The notes under the pieces are model-generated. The model worked only from the letters and a program-made list of their open reading frames with translations, was not told the DNA's origin and searched no databases. Below, piece after piece: positions 46,139 through 55,984 of a stretch of DNA of 64,000 nt; the first letter of the stretch is position 1; each line of letters opens with the position of its first letter. Position numbers and translations under genes: made by a program. Location: positions 1-64,000 of the forward strand of contig CAWARA010000021.1 in the NCBI GenBank assembly GCA_963784195.1, read 5' to 3'. Source of the stretch: CAVQAH01 sp963784195. GTDB lineage: Bacteria; Acidobacteriota; Vicinamibacteria; Vicinamibacterales; 2-12-FULL-66-21.

Positions 46139-46583
46139 TCACTGATGCAGGAAGACCAGAATGAATCCGACGATCCCGAGGCCGGCGATGGTCGTCCCGA
46201 TGCCAGCAGCGATCGAGCGGTGGTAGGGGCCGTACGCGGCGAACTTCTGGTGCAGCATCTCGGTCTGTTGGCGATACTCGATGATCGCGAGGATCAAACC
46301 GCCGACGCCGAGACCGATCATCACCAGCCCGACGCCGCGCGGCGTGAGGAGATGCGTCCGTGTCGGCGGCGCCCTGCCGCTCCTGGGCCTCGAAGAACTT
46401 GTAGATCGTGAAGCCAAACGAAATCAGCGACGTCGCCGTTCGGATCCACGCCATCAGCGTGCGATCGAGGGCAACGATTGTCCTGGTCACCGCGAGCCCG
46501 GTGCGCTCATCCGCCAGGTGCGTTCGGTCCTCGGCGAGCTTCGTGCGCTGCTGCGCGAGCTCGTTTGAGGTGGGTTCTGCCAT
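46139..46583 (-). pseudogene. DUF202 (YidH-type) membrane protein, one frameshift
   Basis: Starts MAEPTSNELAQQRTKLAEDR and continues with TRTIVALDRTLMAWIRTATS, the charged amphipathic opening typical of DUF202. Three helices should follow: SLISFGFTIYKFF in the first frame, then GVGLVMIGLGVGGLILAIIE and GTTIAGLGIVGFILVFL in another. The shift lies near 46350, just after the first helix. About 148 residues if repaired. The family is small inner-membrane proteins of unknown function. The gene stands just upstream of the OB-like secreted protein. Confidence 0.8.
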
Positions 46584-46675
46584 GATGCGCTACCTTCGCC
46601 GGCCGCCGCCACCGCCAAAATGGCGATCGTTTTGGCGGACTGTCAGCCTCGTGGTCACGTCCTGATGCCTGATCG

Positions 46676-47630
46676 TCAGGGCGTGGGTAGCTTCAGCGGC
46701 CTGGTCAGGAACGTGCCGCTGATGAACAGCGCTCCGCCCTGCGTCGTCGTGCGCGCATAGGTCTCGAAATAGTACGCCACACGCACGAAGCCATAAACCG
46801 TATTCTTGCGAGCGATTGCCAGCGTGGCCTCGGGACCAACCGCAAACACGCGGTTCTTGCCCCGGATGAGCACTCCCGGCAGTCCATCGATTTCGTCGTC
46901 GCTCAACTTGAACGCCGCGTAGTAGGCCAATCCGAAGGTCAGGCCGCCCTTGAGAAAGTCGCCACCGACGCCACCCTCGAGACCCAGCTGACTGCCTGGT
47001 TGCGTGTTGCTGTCTTCTTTCTTCGTCGAAAAAATGAAGCTAGCCATCGTCGCGGCGTGATACTGCCTGGCCTCGGTCAGATAGACTGTGGACCCAAACC
47101 CGAATTCGTTCCCCCACATCCCGAAACCCGTGTTGTCGTTGGCGCCGTCCGTATATCTGCCGGTCGGAATGTAGATCGTGTAGTTGAACTGCGCAGTCGG
47201 CCCGCTTCGAGTGCCACCCGAGGTTGATCGGCGCGACCGCCGAGTCGGTCAACCCTGCACCGGGATTTGCGTCGATCTCTGTGCCCTGGATGCGGTTGTT
47301 CGCGCCGACCGGAAACAGCACCTGAAAAGCCGTAGTTGCCGCCAAGGATTTTCTTCGTCGTGACGTGCAGGTATCCCACTCCGAACAGAGCGACGAGTCG
47401 AGGTTGGCGGTGAACGGCAACTGGTTTCCGTCGCGGTCCCGCACGTCGTCGGCCGAGTAGAAATACAGAACGGGCGCGGCGATGTAGCCGCCTGGGGGCG
47501 GCTGGGAACCGGATTTCAGGCCCACGCCACCCTTGAGGTGCTGCGTGTTCAGTTGTGCGTGCGCCGGCGCCGCCATGGCCAGGCTGAGCGCCACAGCGGA
47601 CGCCCGCGACCCAACCGGAACCTGTTGCAA
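46676..47630 (-). pseudogene. Outer-membrane protein (meta-pathway/SphA-like transporter), multiple frameshifts
   Basis: Signal peptide (ASAVALSLAMAAPAHAQ) followed by HLKGGVGLKSGSQPPPGGYI and APVLYFYSADDVRDRDGNQL, the opening of the phenol meta-pathway type outer-membrane channel (PF13557). Later pieces LVALFGVGYLHVTTKKILGG, FPVGANNRIQGTEIDANPGA, AQFNYTIYIPTGRYTDGAND, GFGMWGNEFGFGSTVYL and KNTVYGFVRVAYYFETYAR appear in three frames, with shifts near 47383, 47325 and 47195. About 315 residues if repaired. Such proteins form beta-barrels for uptake of hydrophobic compounds. A copy of the shared 18-bp motif lies 120 bp upstream. Confidence 0.7.
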
Positions 47631-47749
47631 GCCTGCTCAATACTCTCCGCATGCAATGCTCCTGCCTCTCTGTCGAATGTCAATCCTTACGCGAACGGCC
47701 ATCTTACCTTGTCCGTACCCGCGCCTCTCGCCTGTCACTACGTGGCGCC

Positions 47750-47769
47750 TTATAGCACCTTGGTGTTAT
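47750..47769. promoter_or_regulatory. Copy of shared motif, upstream of OMP gene
   Basis: TTATAGCACCTTGGTGTTAT; the core ATAGCACC-TT-GGTGTTAT is an inverted repeat with one mismatch. It overlaps the stop codon of the receiver gene and lies upstream of the leftward outer-membrane protein gene. Confidence 0.45.
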
Positions 47770-48148
47770 CGCTCGGGCCCGCCGCCGGGAACGACCTGAT
47801 GAGACCCAGAAGCACGTCGATGTCAGCTGCCTTGTCCAGATAGCCGGCGCACCCCATTCGATTCGCCTCGTCACGCACGCGTTCGTCGTCGAACGCGGTC
47901 ATGACGATGACTGGGAGACGGGAGCCATGAGCTCTGAGATGACGCTGCAGATCGAGCCCGGACATCCCGCCGAGGTGAATATCGAGCAATAAGCAATGGG
48001 CATTTCGAACCGGCGGCGACGCAAGGTAGGCCTCTGCGGAGCTGTACGTAGCGGTGTCGAATCCGGCGGCGCGAAGAACCCGGCCAAGGGCTTTCAAGGT
48101 CGGGAGATCGTCCTCGACCACCACGATGAGCGGGGCTGGCATCGCCAT
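47750..48148 (-). CDS. FixJ-type single-domain response regulator
   Basis: 132 residues, receiver only: LIVVVEDDLPTLKALGRVLR with the acidic pair, CLLLDIHLGGMSGLDLQRHL with the phospho-acceptor Asp, VIVMTAFDDERVRDEAN with the conserved Thr, and GYLDKAADIDVLLGLI with the conserved Lys. Its spacing of catalytic residues and DIHLGGMSGLDLQ motif group it with FixJ/TodT receivers. It lies 56 bp downstream of the kinase-regulator fusion in the same direction and may compete for or relay phosphate from that kinase. Confidence 0.88.
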   Translation of the reverse strand: MAMPAPLIVVVEDDLPTLKALGRVLRAAGFDTATYSSAEAYLASPPVRNAHCLLLDIHLGGMSGLDLQRHLRAHGSRLPVIVMTAFDDERVRDEANRMGCAGYLDKAADIDVLLGLIRSFPAAGPSDNTKVL

Positions 48149-48190
48149 GTGGATACGCCAGCAGAGTACGCGCGAAGCGGGCGACGCGCG

Positions 48191-48209
48191 ATAGCGTCTT
48201 AGTACTACC
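48191..48209. promoter_or_regulatory. Copy of shared motif, upstream of receiver gene
   Basis: ATAGCGTCTTAGTACTACC, weaker match (12 of 18) to the copy at 47752-47769. It lies 43 bp upstream of the receiver start and covers the stop codon of the kinase-regulator fusion. Confidence 0.35.
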
Positions 48210-49917
48210 GGACACGACCCTGGGGCGCGATAGCCAAATCCGCTGCCATCCGCACGAGGTCAGCGATGGAGTCGGCGCGCATCTTCTCGAGGACCCGATG
48301 ACGGTGGATCTTGGTGGTCTGCTCCGAAATCCCCAGATCGAACCCGACCTGTTTGTTCAGCTGACCGCTGATCAGGTGGGCAAAGACCTCCTGCTCGCGA
48401 GTCGTCAGCCGCTCGTACCGTGCCCGCAGATCAGAAAGCCGCCCCCGCTTTTCACGCTCGACATCCGCGCGGTCGATGGCGCGGGCGACCGCGTCCAGCA
48501 GCTGGCTGCCGTCGGCAGTCTTGGTGAGAAAGTCGACCGCGCCGCCCTTCATGGCCGCCACCGATTCCTGCACGCCGGCCCGGCCGCTGAGGAAAACGAC
48601 CGGAAGAGGATCCTCGGTCTCGGCAAGCAGCCGCTGAACGTCGAGGCCGCTCGTACCGGGCAGCTGGAGGTCGAGCACGACACACCCGGTCGAGCGCGTC
48701 GGCGCCGCGGCAAGGAAATCCGCTGCGGTGCCGTAGGTGCGGACGGCGTACCCGGCCGCCTGCAGAAACCGCGCGGTGGCGTTGCGCGCGGATCTGTCGT
48801 CTTCGACGATGTGCACGACGGGACGGGTTCGTTCGGCTGTACTACGCGTGATCATGTGCTGGATCCTCAGGGTACTCGCGGTCGGAACGGTGAACCTGAC
48901 GGTCGCACCCTTGTCCGGATTGTTCTCCGCGTGAATCTTTCCGCGGTGCGCTTCGATGATGCTTTTGGCGATGGACAGTCCCATGCCCATGCCTTCGACC
49001 TTCGTGGTGACGAACGGCTCGAAGATGTGGGCCATCGCGGACGGAGCAATGCCGGCACCCTTGTCACGAACCGCAACGGCGATCTCCCCGTTCCTCGTCG
49101 AGGTCGCAACGTGCAGCCGGCGCTCGGTTTCGGGCGTGTCGATCATCGCGTCGAGCCCGTTGAGTACCAGATTCAGGAGGACCTGTTGCAGATGCACGCG
49201 ATCGCCGGTGACGATCGCAGGGCTGGCCTTCAGGTCGGTTTCCAGCCGCACGCTCTTGATCATCGCGGCCGGCACGACGAAGTCGACGGTTTCACGAACG
49301 ACATCGTTCAGGTCGACCGCCTCGTTGGTGGTTTCGCGCTTGCGCAGGAGCGTCCGCATCCGGCGGATGATCTCGGCGGCGCGCTGGTCGTCCTTGCGGA
49401 TGTCCTCCACGATTTCCTTGAGCTCGTCGTTGACGGGCCGCCCCGACGCGAGCAGCATCTTCGCCGCTTCCGAATTTCGCAGGATGGCGCCGAGCGGCTG
49501 ATGGAGCTCGTGTGCGAGCGACGCGGTGAGCTGGCCCATCGCGGCCAGCCGGTCCATGTGCGCCATGGTGGCCAGGTGGTGACGGACCTGCAGCTCGGCC
49601 TGCTGTCGGCGGCGATGCTCGAGCATGAGCTTGCCTGAGAGAAAGGCCAACGCGACGATCACAGCGGCTGCGCCCAGGGCGTAAGTCTCCGTCCATCCAC
49701 GGGCCGCGCCGGTCTCGGCCGGAGCCTCGGTCTGGTGGTGCGCGTCTCCCATGCCGCCGAGATCGCGCTCCCGCCAGGCGAGAACAACAGGGGGTGGAGT
49801 CCCAGCGATCGCCATGTCCGGAATCACGAAGCTCTCCCGGCCATGCGGAAGCATTGGGTTGGCACAGCAGGAGGAGGCCGGCGACGGCCGCCGATACGAG
49901 GCTTGCGGGACGCATCG
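48205..49917 (-). CDS. FixL-like sensor kinase fused to FixJ-like LuxR regulator
   Basis: One open frame carries both partners. Kinase part: membrane helix ALGAAAVIVALAFLSGKLML, phospho-acceptor box LTASLAHELHQPLGAILRNS, ATPase QQVLLNLVLNGLDAMIDTP, VRDKGAGIAPSAMAHIFEPF and GMGMGLSIAKSIIEAHRG. Regulator part (from an internal ATG at 48855): VVHIVEDDRSARNATARFLQ, CVVLDLQLPGTSGLDVQRLL, VVFLSGRAGVQESVAAMKGG and the LuxR HTH LTTREQEVFAHLISGQLNKQ with GISEQTTKIHRHRVLEKM. In most genomes these are two adjacent genes. The start ATG at 49917 (GGGAGG upstream, signal MRPASLVSAAVAGLLLL) is one frame away from the kinase; a shift lies near 49845. Confidence 0.8.
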   Translation of the reverse strand, partial: RCVPQASYRRPSPASSCCANPMLPHGRESFVIPDMAIAGTPPPVVLAWRERDLGGMGDAHHQTEAPAETGAARGWTETYALGAAAVIVALAFLSGKLMLEHRRRQQAELQVRHHLATMAHMDRLAAMGQLTASLAHELHQPLGAILRNSEAAKMLLASGRPVNDELKEIVEDIRKDDQRAAEIIRRMRTLLRKRETTNEAVDLNDVVRETVDFVVPAAMIKSVRLETDLKASPAIVTGDRVHLQQVLLNLVLNGLDAMIDTPETERRLHVATSTRNGEIAVAVRDKGAGIAPSAMAHIFEPFVTTKVEGMGMGLSIAKSIIEAHRGKIHAENNPDKGATVRFTVPTASTLRIQHMITRSTAERTRPVVHIVEDDRSARNATARFLQAAGYAVRTYGTAADFLAAAPTRSTGCVVLDLQLPGTSGLDVQRLLAETEDPLPVVFLSGRAGVQESVAAMKGGAVDFLTKTADGSQLLDAVARAIDRADVEREKRGRLSDLRARYERLTTREQEVFAHLISGQLNKQVGFDLGISEQTTKIHRHRVLEKMRADSIADLVRMAADLAIAPQGRVR

Positions 49918-50264
49918 AAGCGCCTCCCAAGGATTCAAACCATGCGCCACCGACCACCCTCCCGGCGAGGAAGCCCGTCAATCATCGTTGCCGGTTAAGT
50001 CGCTGCAAATGCTTATCGATTCAGTACTTCCGAGTTGTAACGGGGCTGTTGTGCGCGGAGAGCGGCCACGACGCCAGTCGCGGCGCCACGACCTCTCGTG
50101 GGGCGATTGAGACCCAAGAGGGAACCTTCAGGCTCTGCGGCAGCTGGCTGGACCGACTTGCCTGGACTGGTGATGAATTCGGAGATGCGGCGATTCGCAC
50201 CACCACTTGCGCGTTCTGTCGCCGGCTCGCCTCGAACGACTCCATTGCGGACTATCGTCGAATC

Positions 50265-52049
50265 GTGACCCTCACGCTTTCGCTCCTCACCGCAGTCTTC
50301 CACTTCATGGCTGCGGCTCCCGAACAGGGCGCGCCGGTTCGCCACCCAGTTCTGGCCTGGCGATTCCAGACTCGCGGACCCGTTCGATCGTCACCGGCCA
50401 TCGACGGCGGCACCGTGTACGTCGGCGCAAACGACGGCCGTCTGCACGCGATCGATCTCGCGTCGGGAACGACCACTTGGACGACGGCGATCGGCGGTGC
50501 TGTCGCGTCGACACCGGCGCTCTCAGCCGATCGCGTGTTCGTGAGCACACGCGGCAACACCGTCGTCGCACTTGCCCGCTCCTCAGGCAAAGAGATCTGG
50601 CTCACCCGAACCGGATCGGATGTCGCAACACATCCTGGCGGCGAACACTGGGACTATTTTTCGTCGTCACCGATCGTCGCCGGCTCGGCCGTCATCGTTG
50701 GAAGTGGTGACGGGCAGCTTCACGCGCTTCGCGCCGAGTCGGGCGCGGTGATGTGGACGTTCAAGGCCGACGGCCGCATCCGTGGTTCGCCACGCGTGAA
50801 GGATGGAACGGTGGTCTTCGGGACGATCCGTGGCAGCGTGTACGCCGTTTCGGTTGCTGATGGACGTCAGCGTTGGCGCTTCGAGACTGACGGTTACCGC
50901 ATCGATTCCGCCGCCGCCGGCTTCGATCGGACCAGCGTGATCGCGTCAGCCGCATTCTCCGATGACCTCGTGTACATCGGCGGCCGGGATGGACGGTTCT
51001 ATGCGCTCTCCATTGCCGATGGCCGCGAGCGCTGGAGAGCGAAGTACGAGCCGTCGTGGGTGATCGCAGCGGCGGCCGTCGCGGGCGATATGGTTATTGT
51101 CGCGACGTCCGATGCGCAGTGCGTGGTCGCAATGGATGCGAAGTCCGGCCAGGAGCGCTGGCGGTACGACGCGAAGGCTCGCGTGCTCTCTTCGCCGGCG
51201 CTAGCCGGCGATCAGGTTCAGGTCGGACTCGAATCGGGCACCATGGTCTCCCTCGATCTCACCTCCGGTGCCGAGCGGTGGCGCTATCAGACCGATGGAC
51301 CAATCCTCTCGTCACCTGCGCTCGCATCTGGCGTCGTCGTCGTCGGAAGTGACGACGGCGGTGTCTATGCGTGGAGGGAGTCGGCACGTGGCGTGAGCCG
51401 GGCGGTCTTCTGGGATGCGTCCCGACGCAGCCGGGCGTTTACGCCGGACGTCAGCGAGCGCATTGCGAAGCATTTCGCTGCCGCTGGATACGAAACGCTC
51501 GCTGCCGACTCGCTCGCCACCTATCTGCGCGAGCGCATCGCCGACAAGCGTCCGAGCGTCGTGGTGTTCGCGCTCGACGATCTTCCGGACGATGTGGCAG
51601 ATGATCCGAACGCGTCGCTGCTTCGGCAGTATCTCGACGCTGGTGGAAATGCGATCTGGCCTGGCGTAGTGCCGCCAGGCTACGTCCGGCGCAACGCCGA
51701 TGGTAAACCCGTCGAGATCCGAGGCGATGCGCCGTTACGCATCACAGGTGTCGCGCACGATCTGGGAAATGGCGACGCATACGGCCTGACGATCGCGCCC
51801 GGCGGGACGGCTCTCGGCCTGACGACATGGTGGCTCGCACGCGGTGAAGCACGAAGCCAGGACGTCACGACCGTGCTGGCCACTGACGAATTCGGACGCG
51901 CGGCGGCGTGGGTCAAGGGCTACAGTGGTCCGCCGGGCACTGGCTTCGTTCGGCTCTGGGGGAGTACCGGTATCCTCACCGATCTTCACCTCCGCGAGAT
52001 GAGAACGGCGGTGGAACGCGTCGTCGCAGCGTCGGCTTCAGCGCAGTAG
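50265..52049 (+). CDS. PQQ-like beta-propeller protein with C-terminal GATase/ThuA-like domain
   Basis: 594 residues from GTG at 50265, N-terminal hydrophobic segment (LTLSLLTAVFHFMAAAP). Residues 30-370 are PQQ-like blades: VYVGANDGRLHAIDLASGTT, VIVGSGDGQLHALRAESGAV, VYIGGRDGRFYALSIADGRE, VVVGSDDGGVYAWRES. The remaining 220 residues are an alpha/beta domain (AKHFAAAGYETLAADSLATY, RPSVVVFALDDLPDDVADD, RQYLDAGGNAIWPGVVPPGY) like the ThuA/class-I-amidotransferase fold that follows such propellers in soil bacteria. No catalytic triad is evident. Probably a secreted or periplasmic protein that assembles around a ligand. Confidence 0.8.
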   Translation: MTLTLSLLTAVFHFMAAAPEQGAPVRHPVLAWRFQTRGPVRSSPAIDGGTVYVGANDGRLHAIDLASGTTTWTTAIGGAVASTPALSADRVFVSTRGNTVVALARSSGKEIWLTRTGSDVATHPGGEHWDYFSSSPIVAGSAVIVGSGDGQLHALRAESGAVMWTFKADGRIRGSPRVKDGTVVFGTIRGSVYAVSVADGRQRWRFETDGYRIDSAAAGFDRTSVIASAAFSDDLVYIGGRDGRFYALSIADGRERWRAKYEPSWVIAAAAVAGDMVIVATSDAQCVVAMDAKSGQERWRYDAKARVLSSPALAGDQVQVGLESGTMVSLDLTSGAERWRYQTDGPILSSPALASGVVVVGSDDGGVYAWRESARGVSRAVFWDASRRSRAFTPDVSERIAKHFAAAGYETLAADSLATYLRERIADKRPSVVVFALDDLPDDVADDPNASLLRQYLDAGGNAIWPGVVPPGYVRRNADGKPVEIRGDAPLRITGVAHDLGNGDAYGLTIAPGGTALGLTTWWLARGEARSQDVTTVLATDEFGRAAAWVKGYSGPPGTGFVRLWGSTGILTDLHLREMRTAVERVVAASASAQ

Positions 52050-52092
52050 CCCGTGAACGCACATCTGACTGAAGCGGTGAGAGAATGTTCGC

Positions 52093-53331
52093 GTGCGAAT
52101 GCACCCCGCCCCGGGACTCCTCGTTCCGATCGTTGCGCTGCTGCTGCACGCCGCTGACGCTCGCGCTCAGGATTGGCCGCAGTTCCGCGGCCCCACCGGT
52201 CAGGGAGACACCACCGAGCGCGGCCTTCCCGCCGAGTGGAGTGAAACGCGAAACATTGCCTGGAAGACTGCCGTGCCTGGCCGCGGCTGGTCGTCCCCCG
52301 TCGTCGCGCATGGCCGGGTTTGGTTGACGACGGCGACGACAGACGGACGCGACGCCTCGCTCCGGCTGGTCGCCTACGCGATAGATTCGGGTCAGGAAGC
52401 GCTCAACGTCGAAGTGTTCCGGCTTCGAAACGCCACGCTGCTGAACGAGAAGAACAGTCACGCGTCGCCGACACCGGTTGTCGACGGCGAGCGCGTCTAC
52501 GTGCACTTTGGAGCCGAAGGCACGGCAGCGGTCACTATCGCCGGCGAGATTGTCTGGAAGACGCGCCTGCGCCACGAGACGCAGCACGGCGGCGGAGGCT
52601 CGCCTGTCGTCCACGGCGACCTGCTGATCGTCAGTTGTGACGGCTTCGAAGATGCGTTTGTGGTGGCGCTCGACAAGAACACCGGCAAGCAGCGGTGGAA
52701 GACGTTCCGGCGCCGGCCATGGTCGCAGGCGTACACGACGCCGCTCGTGATTCGCGTCGGCGACCGCGATCAGATTGTCAGCGTCGGCGCGCATCATGCG
52801 GCCGCCTACGATCCGGCCAATGGCAAGGAGATCTGGCGGGTCAGCTACGCGGACGGGTTTTCGAACGTGCCGCGGCCGGTCTACGGACACGGCCTCGTGT
52901 TCATCACGACCGGATTTCAACAGCCGGCGCTGTTGGCGGTTCGGCCAGACGGGACGGGTGATGTGACACGAAGCCACGTGTCTTGGACGCTGCAGCGAGC
53001 CGCCCCGCTCACGCCCTCTCCGCTCCTCGCCGGCGACGAGCTCTTCATCGTGAACGATGCCGGTATCGCCTCCTGTCTCGATGCGCGCAGCGGCAAAGTT
53101 CACTGGATACAACGCCTGGGGGGAACGTTCTCGGCGTCACCCGTTCTAGCCGATGGTCGCATCTACTTCCTCAACGAGGACGGCGTGACGACAGTCGTTG
53201 CTCCCGGCACCACGTTCCGCGTCCTCGCCACGAACCCATTGCCCGGCCCCGCGCTCGCCTCGATGGCCGTCAGCCATGGATCGCTCTTCGTACGCACGGC
53301 CTCACACCTCTATCGCATCGCTACGCCTTAA
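52093..53331 (+). CDS. PQQ-like beta-propeller repeat protein
   Basis: 412 residues; GTG at 52093 or ATG at 52099. Signal peptide (LLVPIVALLLHAADARAQ) then DWPQFRGPTGQGDTTERGLP and WKTAVPGRGWSSPVVAHGRV, the standard opening of outer-membrane-assembly-like PQQ propellers of Acidobacteriota and Planctomycetota. Blades include VVDGERVYVHFGAEGTAAVT, VVALDKNTGKQRWKTFRRRP, LFIVNDAGIASCLDARSGKV and GRIYFLNEDGVTTVVAPG. It follows the first propeller gene by 43 bp, so the two are likely one operon. No PQQ-binding residues can be claimed. Confidence 0.88.
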   Translation: MRMHPAPGLLVPIVALLLHAADARAQDWPQFRGPTGQGDTTERGLPAEWSETRNIAWKTAVPGRGWSSPVVAHGRVWLTTATTDGRDASLRLVAYAIDSGQEALNVEVFRLRNATLLNEKNSHASPTPVVDGERVYVHFGAEGTAAVTIAGEIVWKTRLRHETQHGGGGSPVVHGDLLIVSCDGFEDAFVVALDKNTGKQRWKTFRRRPWSQAYTTPLVIRVGDRDQIVSVGAHHAAAYDPANGKEIWRVSYADGFSNVPRPVYGHGLVFITTGFQQPALLAVRPDGTGDVTRSHVSWTLQRAAPLTPSPLLAGDELFIVNDAGIASCLDARSGKVHWIQRLGGTFSASPVLADGRIYFLNEDGVTTVVAPGTTFRVLATNPLPGPALASMAVSHGSLFVRTASHLYRIATP

Positions 53332-53503
53332 GCTGTAGCGCACACGTTCAGTTTCTGAACCCCTGCAGTAGAATCACGTCCGCGGGCACTTGACCGAGAC
53401 AGCCGTCGACCTGGAAGGGTGTCCGGGATTTGTCCGTTCATCGTTAATAGGGGTGGACGACTGCTCGCCGAGCGGACACCCTCGCCTGACGAAGGACGCC
53501 TCC

Positions 53504-55984
53504 ATGGTGCCGGCTGAAGAATCCGTTCACGAACTGGCTGGGGCGATTCTGGACGGTTCCCCAATCGACTGGCAGCTGGCCGATTCGTGTGCCGGCGAAA
53601 CCGATCGGACGCTGCTCGAACAACTTCGGGTGCTGGCCGCGATCGCCGACGTGCACCGCCGTCCGCTCGAAGAAGACACCGGGCTCCGGGAGTGGGGTCC
53701 CCTTCGTGTTCTCGAGCCAATCGGACGTGGCGCTTTCGGAGAGGTCTATCGCGCCTGGGACACACGGCTCGACCGGGAAGTGGCCCTGAAGCTCCTGCCT
53801 TCCACATCGCTCCGCAGACGAAACCCGAGCCACGACCATCATCGAAGAAGGGCGTCTCCTGGCTCGCGTGCGCCATCCCAACGTCGCCACGATTTACGGC
53901 GCTGAGCGGATCGGCGATCGCGTGGGCCTGTGGATGGAATTCATCGACGGCCAGACGCTCGAACAGACGATCCGTGACGGAAGGCAGTTCACGGAGGCGG
54001 AGGCGCTGGCGATCGGCAGCCAGCTCTGTGCCGCAGTGGCCGCCGTTCACCAGGCCGGACTGCTGCACCGGGACATTAAAGCGCAGAACATGATGATCTC
54101 CGGTGACGGGCGGGTCGTGCTCATGGACTTCGGGGCCGGTCGCGAGCTGGGCGACGCCACAGGCGACGGGCTGACCGGCACCCCGTTGTATCTCGCGCCC
54201 GAACTGCTCGAAGGCCACCCGGCCACGGTGTCGAGCGACGTCTACGCATGTGGTGTCGTGCTGTATTACCTGCTTACGGGTTCCTTCCCGATCTGCGCCA
54301 GGACGCTGCCTGAGCTCCGCGCCGCGCACGAACGCGTCGAGCGAATTCCGATCGCGCAGCGGCGTTCCGATCTGTCCGCCCCCTGTGCGGTCGTCATCGA
54401 GCAGGCGCTCGATCCGGATCCATCGCAGCGCTATCACAGCGTCAACGAGCTACGCGCTGATTTGTCGCGGCTCGCGCCCGACGCCGGGGGCGCCCCTAGG
54501 CCGCGAATTGTGGCGATGACCGCGCTGGCCGCGGGGTTGATGCTGATTTCTGTCGATTCGGTGGCGCGGTTCTCGGGGCGTTCCAGCCCCCTGCGCAGCG
54601 GCCTTGCGGCCATCGGTCTGATGTCGCCGGCGTCAGCTCCTGCAGCACTCGCCAATCCCGTCATCGCGGTCCTGCCCTTCACGAACCTGAGCAGCGAGGC
54701 CGGCAGTGATGTATTCGTTGCAGGCCTTGGGGTCGAAGTGCAGAGTCAGCTGGCAGCTATCGATGGTCTTCGCGTGCTGTCACAATTGTCGTCGTTCTCG
54801 TTCAAGGACCGCGCGTTTGACCTGCCGGAGATCCGGCGCGTTCTCGGTGCCAATCTCGTGCTGGCCGTCAGTGTGCGGCGATCGGGAAACCGCCTGAAGG
54901 TCGATCCGCAGTTGATTCAGACGGCGGACGGTGCCGTGATCTGGGCGGATGCGTTCGATCGCGACCTGAAGGACGTCTTCGCCATCCAGGAAAGCATCGC
55001 GCTTGCGATCGTCAACAAACTTCGGTTGTCTCTCGGGCGCGGTCAGCGACGTTACAACACTGACCTTGCGACCTACGATCTCTACCTGAAAGCGCGCTCG
55101 CTGGTTGGCTTCAAGGATCCGGACAACGCAGGGGCGGCAGCCGCGCTCTTCGAACAGGTGATTGACAGGGATCCCAATTACGCACCCGCGTATGCCGGTC
55201 TGGCGGACGCGAACGCATTTGCGTCGCGGACCTATCTCGCCACATTCCAATCGACAAGGCTTACGCGACCATGCGCTCCGCTTCCGACAGGGCCATCGAG
55301 CTCGATCCGCTTCTGGCCGAGGCGCACGCGGCGAAGGGTCTCGTGCAGGCGAGCGAGTACGAATGGACAAAAGTCTGAGGAGTCATTCGAACGTGCCATC
55401 TCTTTGAACCCGAGCCTTACCCAGAGCTACACGAACTTCGTGATGTGCACGCTGCTTGCCGCTCGGCAGGTTCGACGAGGCGCTGCGGGTGCTTGAAACG
55501 GCACGCCGCAACGATCCGTTGTCGCTCGACGTACAGCGACGTCGCCGCGATGGTGCACCTGTTCGCCGGACGCTTTGCTGAGTCGATTTCGGCGTTTGAA
55601 GCGGTGTCGAGCATTGATCCCGAGCTTCCGTTCCTGAAGAAGGATCTGGCGAGAGCCCTGATGTTCGGCGGACGGGTTGCTGAAGCACTCGCGATGTACG
55701 AACGTGAGAAGAACCCGCCGCCTCACTATCAGGCGTTCGCGCACGTGATGGCCGGGAATCGGTCAGCCGCCGAACGGCTGCTGAACGCGCACAAGGGATT
55801 TCCCGTTCGTGAGCTCGGCATCTACACTGCGCTGGGAGACATGGACGGCGCGTTTGACGCGCTCGAGCGGGCGCTCGTCAGCGACCCGCAGCGCATCGCG
55901 CTGTTCCTGATGTCGCCTGAGATGGCGGCGGTTCGCGCCGACGCACGCTTCGCATCGGTCAGACGACGGCTGAAACTGCCGTGA
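53504..55984 (+). pseudogene. Serine/threonine protein kinase with TPR domain, at least five frameshifts
   Basis: ATG at 53504 with AAGGA upstream. Kinase: LEPIGRGAFGEVYRAWDTRL (P-loop), EVALKLLPS (ATP Lys), then after a shift near 53815 EEGRLLARVRHPNVATIYGA, LLHRDIKAQNMMISGDGRVV, LMDFGAGRELGD and TPLYLAPELLEGHPATVSSD. A membrane helix (IVAMTALAAGLMLISVDSVA) leads to a periplasmic FlgO/TolB-like domain (VIAVLPFTNLSSEAGSDVFV, VLGANLVLAVSVRRSGN) and TPRs (DPNYAPAYAGLADANAF, FERAISLNPSLTQSYTN, FDEALRVLETARRNDP). Further shifts lie near 55250, 55375, 55460 and 55535. About 820 residues if repaired. This layout is typical of acidobacterial kinases. Confidence 0.85.

Noticed and set aside
48298..49638. 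Reverse frame opposite the kinase-regulator fusion
   Set aside because: Same reason: no start signal, no recognisable domain, and complete overlap with conserved kinase motifs.
53328..54437. Reverse frame opposite the Ser/Thr kinase
   Set aside because: Overlaps the HRD and DFG motifs of the real kinase and has no family match.
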